Positions 1 to 6,170 of a stretch of 11,199 nucleotides of DNA are shown here, one piece after another. The position numbers and the translations under genes were made by a program. The number at the start of each line of letters is the position of its first letter. Positions within the stretch are counted from its first letter, which is position 1. Source of the DNA: DATIKM01 sp035477595 (GTDB lineage Bacteria; Armatimonadota; Chthonomonadetes; Chthonomonadales; CAJBBX01); assembly GCA_035477595.1 (NCBI GenBank), contig DATIKM010000194.1:1-11199 (forward strand), written 5' to 3'. A model generated the notes under the pieces. The model ran no database searches. It saw only the letters and a program-made list of their open reading frames with translations, and was not told the DNA's origin.

Positions 1-85
1 GGTCGGCCGCGTCGCTCGGGGTCACCGCCGCCACGCGCTCTGCCGTCTGCTCCGCCAGCGCGCGCTGCCGCCCCGTGTATCCCAT
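1..85 (-). CDS. Partial phage-operon gene, N-terminus only, function unknown
   Basis: Only the first 28 codons are inside the window; the frame stays open to base 1. The start is ATG at 85-83. It is supported by a strong Shine-Dalgarno sequence (GGGAGGTGAGAGG immediately upstream, core GGAGG about 7 nt from the ATG), and it follows the same strand and order as the packaging genes. The visible peptide begins MGYTGRQRALAEQTAERVAA and is hydrophilic and probably helical, with no signal peptide or membrane segment. From its place after terminase, portal and a hydrolase it could be a scaffold, head or tail protein, but the fragment does not decide this. The same SD-ATG block recurs four more times upstream, where each copy is followed at once by a stop codon, so this is the only productive copy. 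Too short to recognise a family. Confidence 0.6.
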   Translation of the reverse strand, partial: MGYTGRQRALAEQTAERVAAVTPSDAAD

Positions 86-168
86 CCTCTCACCTCCCAC
101 GCACCCTCTACCGCGCGCAACCGCTCACCCCATCCTCTCACCGCCAGTCCCTCTGCCGCACAAACACT

Positions 169-195
169 CCCCCTCCCGCGTGCCGCGGGAGGGGG
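169..195. repeat. GC-rich perfect hairpin, copy 1
   Basis: CCCCCTCCCGCG (169-180), a 3-nt TGC loop and CGCGGGAGGGGG (184-195) form a perfect 12-bp stem. It is followed on the plus strand by GTCAGGGGGAGGGC-type sequence. There is no T-run on either side, so it is not a standard intrinsic terminator. It resembles the REP-like palindromes scattered in high-GC genomes. Confidence 0.85.
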
Positions 196-432
196 TCAGG
201 GGGAGGGCAGCCAGGGGGGAGGGCACCCAGAGGGAGGGCAGCCGCTGGCGGGCGGAACCCGCCGGGGCGCACCCCCCGCAAGGGCGCATCCCCCCGCCAG
301 GGCGCACCCCTCACGGAACCACCAACCGCGAGAGAGCGCCAACGAGAGCACCCCCGCACTCACCCCATCCTCTCACTGCCACGCACCCCCTGCCGCACAA
401 CCCCTCCACTCCCCCTCCCGCGCATAACCACG

Positions 433-459
433 CCCCCTCCCGCGTGCCGCGGGAGGGGG
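433..459. repeat. GC-rich perfect hairpin, copy 2
   Basis: Identical to copy 1: CCCCCTCCCGCG (433-444), loop TGC, CGCGGGAGGGGG (448-459), and the same GTCAGGGGGAGGGC continuation. It lies 264 bp from copy 1. Confidence 0.85.
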
Positions 460-727
460 TCAGGGGGAGGGCAGCCGTGGGGGAGGGCACCCAGGGAGGG
501 CATCCGCCGGGGCGCACCTCCCCGCCAAGCGGTACCCCTCACGGAACCACCAACCGCGAGAGCACCCCCCAACGAGAGGGTAGCCCGGAGAAGGCCCCCG
601 CACTCACCCCATCCTCTCACCTCCCGCGCACCGCTACTCCCTCTGCCGCACAACCACTCACCCCATCCTCTCACCGCCACGCACCCCCTGCCGCATAACC
701 ACTCCCTCTCTCCCGCGCATAACCACT

Positions 728-754
728 CCCCCTCCCGCAGCCCGCGGGAGGGGG
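728..754. repeat. GC-rich hairpin, copy 3 (loop changed)
   Basis: CCCCCTCCCGC (728-738) pairs perfectly with GCGGGAGGGGG (744-754) around an AGCCC loop. The stem is 11 bp rather than 12, and the loop and its closing bases differ from copies 1 and 2, while the stem is kept. It lies 295 bp from copy 2. Confidence 0.8.
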
Positions 755-862
755 TCAGGGGGAGGGCACCCAGGGGGGAGGGCACCCAGAGGGAGGGCAG
801 CCGCGCGAGCCTCCCAACGAGAGAGCGCCCCAGGGCGCATCCCCCCCGCCGGGGCGCACCCC

Positions 863-2293
863 TCACGGAACCACCAACCGCGAGAGCGCGCCCGACGACG
901 CCAGCTCCGACGCTATCCGGATGTGAACCCAGCGCACCGGATGCGTCCCGTCCTCCGTGGGGTACTCGCCCACCGTGAACGCATCGCCTGCCGCCACCGC
1001 GCTCGCGAAGGCGACCGTCGTCAACGTGTCCGCCGTGTTGCTCGTTATGAGCCGGCACGTGTTGGCGTTGGCGCCCGTCTTCATCACCACCGCCTTGCCG
1101 ATGAACTGGTTCGCACCCCAACCCGAGCCCGTCCTCACCACGGTCGTCGTCGAACCGCCCGTCGCCGCCGCGTCCGCGATGTCCACCGACCCGACGTGCC
1201 AGCGCCCGCTGTTCCGCGCGCTCTCGCAGGCGTCCGCCGCATCCCACACGTCCCACACCCCGGCGGGCCGCGCGCGCATCCACTCGTTCACCTGGATGCG
1301 CGCCGCCTCCGTCGCCGCGGGCGTCTGGTTCGTCACCGTGCGGAAGCCGTCCGTGGAGGTCGCCTTCGGAACGATCGTCGCCAGAATGGGCCGGACGCCG
1401 CGCCGCAGCAGCATCGCGATTACAGCCTCGTAGCGCGCCGTGACCTGGGCGAAGGTCGCGCCCGACGCCACATCGTTGGCGCCAAGCTGCACCAGGCAGT
1501 GCGAGCAGTAGCCCGCCAACTGGAGCCGCAGGCGGCGCGTGGCGATCAGCCACTCCAGCCGGTCGCCGGACGACGAGATGCCGATCCACGGAACGAGGCT
1601 CTGCACCAGCCGGCGCGGCCAGCCCATCTGACCCGCCGCCGCGCCAGTGCTGTCCTCCCAGTCCTGTGTGCCGCCCGCCATGCTGTCACCCACGAACGCC
1701 AAACTGACCGGGTTGCCCGCCCTCGTCTCCCCAAGCAGCGCCTGCGGCCCCGGCCCGTTGCCGTTCGTCGCCGACCAGCTCGCGTAGGCCGTGTCCGTCA
1801 GGTCCGCCTGGCCCGCGCCTGACCGGATGCCGTCGCCCATCGCGGCGATGCTGTTCGCGGTCACCGGCGCCTGCTCGCCCGCACCCGCCGTGCAGTAGGT
1901 CCGGCTCCGCACCCAGTCGCCCGCCGCCACGTCGATCGAGACCGGATCGCTCACCACGATCGCGCCCGCCGGCACCGTGAACGTGCGCACCCCGTGGAAG
2001 AAGACCGGCCAGATACCGCCGGAGGAGTCCTCGATGGACGCCTTGAACGGGATCGCGGACGTGTTCGGGTCCTCCTTCGTGGCGCTGGCATAGAAGTTCG
2101 CGTACACAAGCCGCAAGTTGCAGCATGCCTCCCGCACGAAGTGCCGCATGGCGCCGTTGATCTCGTGGTCCGCCGTGCCCCGCGCGCCGCGGTAGAAACA
2201 CCGCGTGCCCACCTGGCTCCCGCCGATCGCCTGCCGCAGCCCCGAGATGTCCTCGATGCGCCGAATCCCGCCCCCGCTCAGCCCGATCCCCAT
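863..2293 (-). CDS. SGNH/GDSL-family hydrolase (phage envelope-active esterase/deacetylase)
   Basis: 476 aa. Probably a serine esterase or carbohydrate deacetylase acting on host surface polysaccharide; the substrate is not readable. Block I is LAFVGDSMAGG with nucleophile Ser204, block III is LVQLGANDV (GxND at 271-274), and block V is DGTHP with Asp448 and His451, so the catalytic set looks complete. Residues 1-190 form an N-terminal region rich in beta-type sequence, with no signal peptide, as expected for a virion protein. Residues about 366-446 (GSVDIADAAATGG... to AAGDAFTVGEY) separate block III from block V and look like an inserted small beta domain of the kind seen in phage tail proteins. 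The start is ATG 2293, preceded by a weak GGGGTGAG. It lies 29 bp downstream of the 66-aa gene in the same operon. The last residues, SRLVVP and the stop, lie in a sequence repeated twice more downstream. Confidence 0.85.
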   Translation of the reverse strand: MGIGLSGGGIRRIEDISGLRQAIGGSQVGTRCFYRGARGTADHEINGAMRHFVREACCNLRLVYANFYASATKEDPNTSAIPFKASIEDSSGGIWPVFFHGVRTFTVPAGAIVVSDPVSIDVAAGDWVRSRTYCTAGAGEQAPVTANSIAAMGDGIRSGAGQADLTDTAYASWSATNGNGPGPQALLGETRAGNPVSLAFVGDSMAGGTQDWEDSTGAAAGQMGWPRRLVQSLVPWIGISSSGDRLEWLIATRRLRLQLAGYCSHCLVQLGANDVASGATFAQVTARYEAVIAMLLRRGVRPILATIVPKATSTDGFRTVTNQTPAATEAARIQVNEWMRARPAGVWDVWDAADACESARNSGRWHVGSVDIADAAATGGSTTTVVRTGSGWGANQFIGKAVVMKTGANANTCRLITSNTADTLTTVAFASAVAAGDAFTVGEYPTEDGTHPVRWVHIRIASELASSGALSRLVVP

Positions 2294-2322
2294 CGCGCCT
2301 CACCCCCCAGCCCGCGTTCTGC

Positions 2323-2523
2323 TCACGGCCGGAACCGGTCGAACTCGCCCAGCGCCCACTCCCGGAGCGCCGTCTCGCATGCGAGCACCATCTCCGTCTC
2401 GATGCCCAGCGATCGCGCCACCTCCTCGCGCCGTGCAGCAGGCAGCACGAGCGCGCGGCCCGCCAGCCACACGCGCACCAGCGGCGCGACCGCGAACCAC
2501 ACCATCCTGGCCAGACTCCTCAT
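2323..2523 (-). CDS. Small 66-aa protein with hydrophobic N-terminus, unknown
   Basis: Not recognised. The protein begins MRSLARMVWFAVAPLVRVWL; residues about 6-31 are hydrophobic with interspersed arginines and could form one membrane segment or an amphipathic membrane-surface helix. Residues 32-66 are acidic and helical. Its ATG (2523-2521) overlaps the stop of the preceding gene as ATGA, and GGGAGGA lies about 7 nt upstream of the ATG, so it is probably translated by coupling. It sits between a coiled-coil membrane protein and the SGNH hydrolase. A role with its membrane neighbour, for example in lysis, is a guess from position and size only. A competing frame at 2300-2500 lacks this start context and is judged a shadow. 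Confidence 0.6.
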   Translation of the reverse strand: MRSLARMVWFAVAPLVRVWLAGRALVLPAARREEVARSLGIETEMVLACETALREWALGEFDRFRP

Positions 2524-2798
2524 CGCCGCATCCTCCCGACCTCCTCGCGCAACGCGTCGAGTTTCGCCTCCACGCGCGCCATGCGGACCGACAGCCCGCC
2601 TATCGCGTCATCGCGGCGCTTCAGGTCCGCCAGCTCCGCCTCCTGGCGCTGCATCCGCCATTCCCCCCGCTCGACGCGCGCCGCAGACCCCCAAGCCGCG
2701 CCGCCTAGCGCCGAGACGATCACGATCAGCGCCACCACCCCGTGCAGCCACGAGACGCCCCGCCGCAGCAGGCCCTCGTCCCGCTCCTCGTCCGTCAT
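2520..2798 (-). CDS. 92-aa single-pass membrane protein with coiled-coil tail
   Basis: The family is not recognised, but the layout is clear. An acidic N-terminus (MTDEERDEG) is followed by a transmembrane helix at about residues 17-38 (WLHGVVALIVIVSALGGAAW). A charged heptad-like region follows at about 41-90 (ELADLKRR, VRMARVEAKLDALREEV), predicted to form a coiled coil. The start at 2798 is chosen because ATG overlaps the portal stop as ATGA and carries a near-perfect Shine-Dalgarno (GGAGGAGGTG, about 6 nt away); the open frame extends further upstream only as overlap with the portal gene. Its stop in turn overlaps the start of the 66-aa gene. In size and layout it resembles small phage holin-like or lysis-accessory proteins, an inference without a recognised domain. 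Confidence 0.75.
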   Translation of the reverse strand: MTDEERDEGLLRRGVSWLHGVVALIVIVSALGGAAWGSAARVERGEWRMQRQEAELADLKRRDDAIGGLSVRMARVEAKLDALREEVGRMRR

Positions 2799-3997
2799 CC
2801 CGCCACCTCCTCCCGGGGCGACCCGGACGCGTCGCGGCCCCCGGGAGGCCCGAGCGGCGGCCACGCCACCTCCACCCGGGCGCCCGCCCCGAAGCCGCCC
2901 ATCTCCAGTAGGCGCCGCCCCAGGTCCTCCAGCAGCTCCCCGTAGAGCAACCGCTTCGTGCGCGTCTTCTCAACCAGCGGCTCGTAGAGGATCCGCAGCG
3001 CCGTGCCCGAGAGCGCGCCCAGGCCCTCCAGCCTGCCCATGGCGACCTCCGGGATGCGCGCGATCTCGTGCAGCGCCTCCTTCAGCCGGCCGTACATCTG
3101 CAGCGAGGAGCCCAGGTCGCTCTGCATCTCCAGGTTCTGGAGCCGCGCATCCGGGCTCGGCAGAATGGTCAGTCCGTCCACCGCCACGTCGAGCTGCCGC
3201 GCGCTGAAGCCCGAGCCCCACGTCTTCGGGTGCGCGTGGAACCGCAGGATGCGCGCCATGTTGCTCAGCGTGAAGTTGATCGCCGAGCAGACCGCCAGCA
3301 CGTCGCCCTCCAGGTCACCAACGCCCCACAGCTCGTTGGGCGCAGGGAGGTTCTGGCACCCCGCGATGGGCGGCCACGCGAACGGCCACGCCGCCTCCGA
3401 CGCGGTGCGCCACGGGCCGTCCCCCTCGCTCGCCTCGGTCCGCACGCTCCACGGCGCCGGCCCGCCTCGCCGGCGCTCGATCGTCTCGCGGAACGCGCAG
3501 GGGCGGCCGCTCCGCGGGTCCATCCCGTGCCACTCCAGCCGGTATGCCGTCACCGCCTCGTAGTCGTCCGCCTCGTGGAACACGCTCACCGTCTGCGGGT
3601 CCAGGTTCACCAGGCGGGGCAGCCCCGCGCCGGCCGCGCCCGGCCGGATCCGCACGAAGGCATGACCGCACACCGCCCCGTTCACGCCGATCGCGTGGAG
3701 CAAGGCGCCCTTCCGATTCGCCTCCCACACCCGGTCGAGCCAGGCTTGGGCACGCTCCCCGCGCGCGTCGCCGCCCACCGCGAGCCCGGGCTCAGCGCCG
3801 AACAGCGCCGACACGCCCTTGTCCACCACCAGACGCGGGAAGTTCAGCAGAATGTTGTCGTCCGGATCGCCCGGCCGCACCCGAAGCGGCCGCGGCATCT
3901 CGCCGTAGTAGGCGCGCCAGGCCCTCGCCATCCGGTCCCGGCGCGCCATCTCACAGACGGCCGCTCTCTCCGCCACCAGGTCCGCGACCGACCTCAT
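2795..3997 (-). CDS. Phage portal protein, SPP1 gp6-like
   Basis: 400 aa. The portal is the dodecameric ring at the capsid vertex through which the terminase pumps DNA. The assignment rests on position directly after the large terminase and on segments typical of SPP1 gp6-type portals. DDNILLNFPRLVVDKGVSALFG (residues about 47-67) has the N-proximal 'NF...VD...Y/LFG' pattern. A segment NLWGVGDLEGDV-like at about 220-232 is followed by INFTLSNMARILRFHAHPKTW at about 240-260. RIPEVAMGRLEGLGALSGTAL (314-333) resembles the conserved 'P....G.....SG.AL' stretch. The start ATG 3997 overlaps the terL stop (ATGA) and has AAGGAG 8 nt upstream; the longer open frame reaching 4498 is terminase shadow. 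At 400 aa it is slightly short for the family. The C-terminal 30 residues are proline/glycine-rich. Confidence 0.75.
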   Translation of the reverse strand: MRSVADLVAERAAVCEMARRDRMARAWRAYYGEMPRPLRVRPGDPDDNILLNFPRLVVDKGVSALFGAEPGLAVGGDARGERAQAWLDRVWEANRKGALLHAIGVNGAVCGHAFVRIRPGAAGAGLPRLVNLDPQTVSVFHEADDYEAVTAYRLEWHGMDPRSGRPCAFRETIERRRGGPAPWSVRTEASEGDGPWRTASEAAWPFAWPPIAGCQNLPAPNELWGVGDLEGDVLAVCSAINFTLSNMARILRFHAHPKTWGSGFSARQLDVAVDGLTILPSPDARLQNLEMQSDLGSSLQMYGRLKEALHEIARIPEVAMGRLEGLGALSGTALRILYEPLVEKTRTKRLLYGELLEDLGRRLLEMGGFGAGARVEVAWPPLGPPGGRDASGSPREEVAG

Positions 3998-5271
3998 CGC
4001 CAGAACTCCTTCACCACGCTCACTGGACCGCCGGACCACCCGCACACCGCGTACCGCAGCGCGTCCAGCCGGTGGAACGCGCGCCGATTCTCGATCTCCT
4101 CGGTCGGCGCGCCATCGGGCCCCAACCGCCGTCGGTAGCTCCCGAACTCGTCCAGCAGCCCGGAGAGACCCCGCTGCACGAAGAGCCGGCCGCTCCGCAG
4201 CAGGTCCGTTACGCGGTCGATCCCCGCCTCCACATCCGCCACGGGCGGGCGCTGCACCGGAACCCCGGCCGCCCCGAAGTCCATCCGCTGCTGGGTCTCG
4301 CCGGGAGCGCCCCCGAACCACCCGCGCACGTTCTCCCCCTCGGCCATCCCCAGCGCCGCGGCCGAGTGCTCCGCGGTCGTCCGGCAGCCCCCGAGCGACT
4401 CGCGGTAGGCCGTGAGCGCGCCGCTCTCCGGGTCCTCCGCGAGCCAGACAAGCGCCGTGTGGACCGCGCCGAAGTCGATCCCCACCCATCGGGGCCACTC
4501 CGCCGGCGGAACCCGGGCCTCCGTCACGTGGAGCCGGTCATCGAAGGCGTCGTACACCAGCCCCTCGGGCCGCGCCATCTCGCCGCGGTAGAACATGCGG
4601 AAGCGCCACGCCGGCATCGAGGCGCGCGCCCGCTCGTACTCCTCGCGCGGGAAGGCCGGGTTCCGCGTCGACGCGAACCGGACCACCTCGATGTCCGGGT
4701 CGCCAGCCAGCCACCGGTCGTGGACCTGAGTCTTCAGCCAGCCGGCGTTGTAGGGGGTCGTGGTCGCGAGCGCCCGTCCGCGGCTCAGCGAGAGCCGGCG
4801 CAGCACCGCCTCCCAGGTCTCCACCGTGAACGCGTCCTGCCCGCACTCGTCCAGCCACGCGCCCTTCGCAGTGGCGCTCTCCAGCCCGCCGCCGGCCGCC
4901 GCGGAGCGCAGGATCACCCGCGCACCCGCACCGTCCCGGTCCGAATCCCCCAGCGCGCCCGGCCGCACCTCCAGCACACGGTCCGCCGCCCGGTACCGCG
5001 CCACGCCGAGCGCCTCCACGAACAGCTCCCGGAGCGCCGGCAGCATCTTCAGCTTGAAGAGGTCGTAGGTGGCGGTGACCGCGAGGTAGTCGCCCGGGCC
5101 GCGCCTGCGCATCTCGCGCCAGAGCCAGAAAGGGCCGAAGCTCGTCTTCCCGCTCTGGGTCCCGGCAATCACGAACACGAAGCGCCTCTCGCTGCGCCAG
5201 GCCCGCCACTGCCCCGCGTGCGGCGTCAGCACCAGCCGCCCGCGCTCACGCCTCCAGAGCGTCGCCGCCAT
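3994..5271 (-). CDS. terL: Phage terminase large subunit (packaging ATPase/nuclease)
   Basis: 425 aa. TerL powers DNA translocation into the prohead and cuts the concatemer. The N-terminal ATPase has a Walker A-type loop, AGTQSGKT (36-43, Lys42), after the Q-containing TPHAGQWRAW segment (16-25). Walker B is GAWLDE (Asp141, Glu142), and the TTTPYN coupling motif is at about 170-175. The RNase H-like nuclease starts at VGIDFG (Asp266), continues through the GGAPGE...DFGAAGVPV region (320-339) and ends with HRLDALRY (Asp403). Both domains are present and the length is normal, so it should be functional. Its start overlaps the 3' end of the small-subunit gene by 26 bp, with GGAGG 9 nt upstream of the ATG. 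Its stop overlaps the portal start (ATGA). Confidence 0.94.
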   Translation of the reverse strand: MAATLWRRERGRLVLTPHAGQWRAWRSERRFVFVIAGTQSGKTSFGPFWLWREMRRRGPGDYLAVTATYDLFKLKMLPALRELFVEALGVARYRAADRVLEVRPGALGDSDRDGAGARVILRSAAAGGGLESATAKGAWLDECGQDAFTVETWEAVLRRLSLSRGRALATTTPYNAGWLKTQVHDRWLAGDPDIEVVRFASTRNPAFPREEYERARASMPAWRFRMFYRGEMARPEGLVYDAFDDRLHVTEARVPPAEWPRWVGIDFGAVHTALVWLAEDPESGALTAYRESLGGCRTTAEHSAAALGMAEGENVRGWFGGAPGETQQRMDFGAAGVPVQRPPVADVEAGIDRVTDLLRSGRLFVQRGLSGLLDEFGSYRRRLGPDGAPTEEIENRRAFHRLDALRYAVCGWSGGPVSVVKEFWR

Positions 5272-5710
5272 CGGGGTCCGCCTCCGTCATCCCGTCCTCC
5301 GGCTCCGGAGGCTCCACCGTGACCTCGCGGAGGCCAGGCGCGCCGTCGTCGTCGCCGCGGTCGGGCGATGCGCCGCCGTACCGCTCCGGCAGGTGCGCCT
5401 TCAGCAGCAGCGCGAGTAGCCGGTCGCTGTAGACACGCACATGCCCGGCCTCCTGCCCGCCGTAGAAGACCGGCCGGTCCACTCCCTCGACCGCCCGGCG
5501 CCAGGCCTCGGCCTCCAGCGCCTCGCCCGCCTCGCGCGCTGCGTCCGCCATCGCCGACGCGAACGCGTCCGAGCGCTTGCGGCGCATCCGCACCGCCTGC
5601 GGCGTCACACCGACGGCTCGCGCAGAGCGCGCCAACAGCCCCGTGCGCCGGTACTCGTCCAGGAACCGGTCCGCCCAAGTCCCGGGGTCCGGCCGCCGCC
5701 TTCTGGGCAT
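5246..5710 (-). CDS. terS: Phage terminase small subunit
   Basis: 154 aa. TerS recognises the packaging site and recruits TerL. The basic N-terminus (MPRRRR) is followed by a helix-turn-helix at about residues 22-46 (TGLLARSARAVGVTPQAVRM), the usual DNA-binding element. The central region (about 52-112) is helical and contains GVDRPVFYGGQEAGHVRVYSD and LLALLLKAHLPERYG, a pattern common in small terminases of this type. The tail (115-154) is acidic and low-complexity. The start is ATG 5710 with a modest AAGG before it. It lies directly upstream of terL and overlaps it by 26 bp. Residues about 60-73 (AGEALEAEAWRR) are encoded by a 39-bp stretch repeated exactly just behind the upstream DUF3467 gene. 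I see no promoter of its own in the short gap upstream; transcription may come from read-through. Confidence 0.82.
   Translation of the reverse strand: MPRRRRPDPGTWADRFLDEYRRTGLLARSARAVGVTPQAVRMRRKRSDAFASAMADAAREAGEALEAEAWRRAVEGVDRPVFYGGQEAGHVRVYSDRLLALLLKAHLPERYGGASPDRGDDDGAPGLREVTVEPPEPEDGMTEADPDGGDALEA
5494..5532. repeat. 39-bp perfect direct repeat, copy inside terS
   Basis: Plus-strand CCCGGCGCCAGGCCTCGGCC continuing to CGCCCGCCT, 39 bp, identical to 5795-5833. The flanking bases differ on both sides, so the identity ends sharply. This copy encodes terS residues about 60-73. Confidence 0.9.
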
Positions 5711-5738
5711 CCTTCCACCCTTCGCTCGCCGCCCGGCG

Positions 5739-5772
5739 AAAAGAGAAGAGGGCCGCGCCCCGGGCGCGACCC
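5739..5772 (-). terminator. Intrinsic terminator after the DUF3467 gene
   Basis: On the minus strand, GGGTCGCGCC (5772-5763), a 3-nt loop and GGCGCGGCCC (5759-5750) give a 10-bp stem with one G-T wobble. It is followed directly by TCTTCTCTTTT (5749-5739). A strong GC stem plus a U-rich tract in this orientation is what a rho-independent terminator needs. It lies 60 bp after the DUF3467 stop and before terS, which implies that DUF3467 is a separate transcription unit or that terS expression depends on partial read-through. Confidence 0.65.
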
Positions 5773-5794
5773 CCCTCCAGAACCGCTCACATCA

Positions 5795-5833
5795 CCCGGC
5801 GCCAGGCCTCGGCCTCCAGCGCCTCGCCCGCCT
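5795..5833. repeat. 39-bp perfect direct repeat, copy at the DUF3467 stop
   Basis: Identical to 5494-5532 inside terS, 301 bp away. The repeat ends within the DUF3467 stop codon: the A and G of TAG are its first bases on the minus strand. Downstream of that stop, in frame, it would still read AGEALEAEAWRR as in terS. Confidence 0.9.
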
Positions 5834-6110
5834 ACTCCACGATGTCGTCCTCGATCCCCAGGTCCTGGTAGAGACCGTCGGGCAGGATCACCGTGCCGAT
5901 CCGCTTCTCGTATTCCTGCACGTTCTTGCGGAGCAGGAGGCTCATGATCTTCGCATGCTGCGGGCTCATCTTCACGCGACAGAGCGGCCGCGGCGGCGCG
6001 TCCTGGGCCTGCATCGCGCCGAACTCCAGCGTGAAACCGTAGATGTTCGTCATGAAGTTCACCGAGTCCGTGTAGAACTCGGGGATGTCCGCGGTGTTCT
6101 CCAGCTCCAT
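5832..6110 (-). CDS. DUF3467 family small protein
   Basis: 92 aa, matching the usual compact size of DUF3467 proteins, whose function is unknown. Recognisable features are the N-terminal EFYTDSVNFMTNIYGFTLEFGAM (11-33), corresponding to the family's 'Y.NS....S..DF.L.FG' beta region, and VKMSPQHAKIMSLLLRKNVQEYE (46-68), corresponding to the conserved 'vsp.hAK.l...L..nl..YE' helix. Start ATG 6110 is chosen because the similarity begins there and GGGAGGG lies about 7 nt upstream; the open frame extends to 6236 but that part covers the promoter. The gene has its own sigma-70 promoter and terminator and lies between a glycosidase-like gene and terS. It uses a less extreme base composition (MTNIYGFT) than the phage genes around it. 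Its stop codon lies on the boundary of a 39-bp repeat. Confidence 0.82.
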   Translation of the reverse strand: MELENTADIPEFYTDSVNFMTNIYGFTLEFGAMQAQDAPPRPLCRVKMSPQHAKIMSLLLRKNVQEYEKRIGTVILPDGLYQDLGIEDDIVE

Positions 6111-6170
6111 CCGTGCACCCTCCCGCACCGATCGCGCAGGCCCGGACGGAGGCCCGTCGCTTCGCGCGGC

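Larger units (their letters stand above)
86..862. repeat. Non-coding repeat block between the SGNH hydrolase gene and the next gene
   Basis: About 780 bp without a convincing gene, built from shuffled copies of a few blocks. (a) CCTCACGGAACCACCAACCG appears at 309, 537 and 861; on the minus strand it encodes the C-terminal SRLVVP plus the stop of the hydrolase. (b) A GC hairpin with a GGGTCAGGGGGAGGGC tail appears at 169, 433 and 728. (c) CTCACCCCATCCTCTCAC, the complement of an SD-ATG block, appears near 124, 359, 603 and 657, with a variant at the true start (81-93). (d) A 35-bp stretch at 211-245 recurs exactly at 770-804. Spacing of (a) and (b) is about 230-325 bp, so the block looks like roughly three diverged copies of one gene junction. 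The proline/glycine/arginine-rich frames through it are repeat artefacts. Confidence 0.85.

Noticed and set aside
75..698. Plus-strand 207-codon proline/histidine/arginine-rich frame
   Set aside because: It runs through the repeat block, repeats the same peptide words each time a block recurs, and has no Shine-Dalgarno or recognisable domain; a product of stop-poor GC-rich repeats.
169..754. Hairpins as rho-independent terminators
   Set aside because: Stems are strong but no T-run follows on either strand; G/C-rich tracts follow instead.
86..862. Possible CRISPR array
   Set aside because: Repeat blocks are of unequal length, irregularly spaced and themselves mixed with other repeats; there are no uniform spacers and no cas genes.
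360..1589. Minus-strand 409-codon frame overlapping the hydrolase gene
   Set aside because: It lies in another frame across the SGNH gene and the repeats; the SGNH frame carries all catalytic motifs, so this one is a shadow.
3994..5271. Large terminase lacking its second nuclease acid (GGAPGE where an Asp-Pro is often seen)
   Set aside because: The GG-P-E...R-DF..AG-PV pattern is, from memory, normal for this terminase group, so I do not call it inactive.
5494..5833. 39-bp repeats as phage attL/attR
   Set aside because: They are only 301 bp apart and enclose no complete gene or integrase, so they cannot bound a prophage; a recombination scar is more likely.
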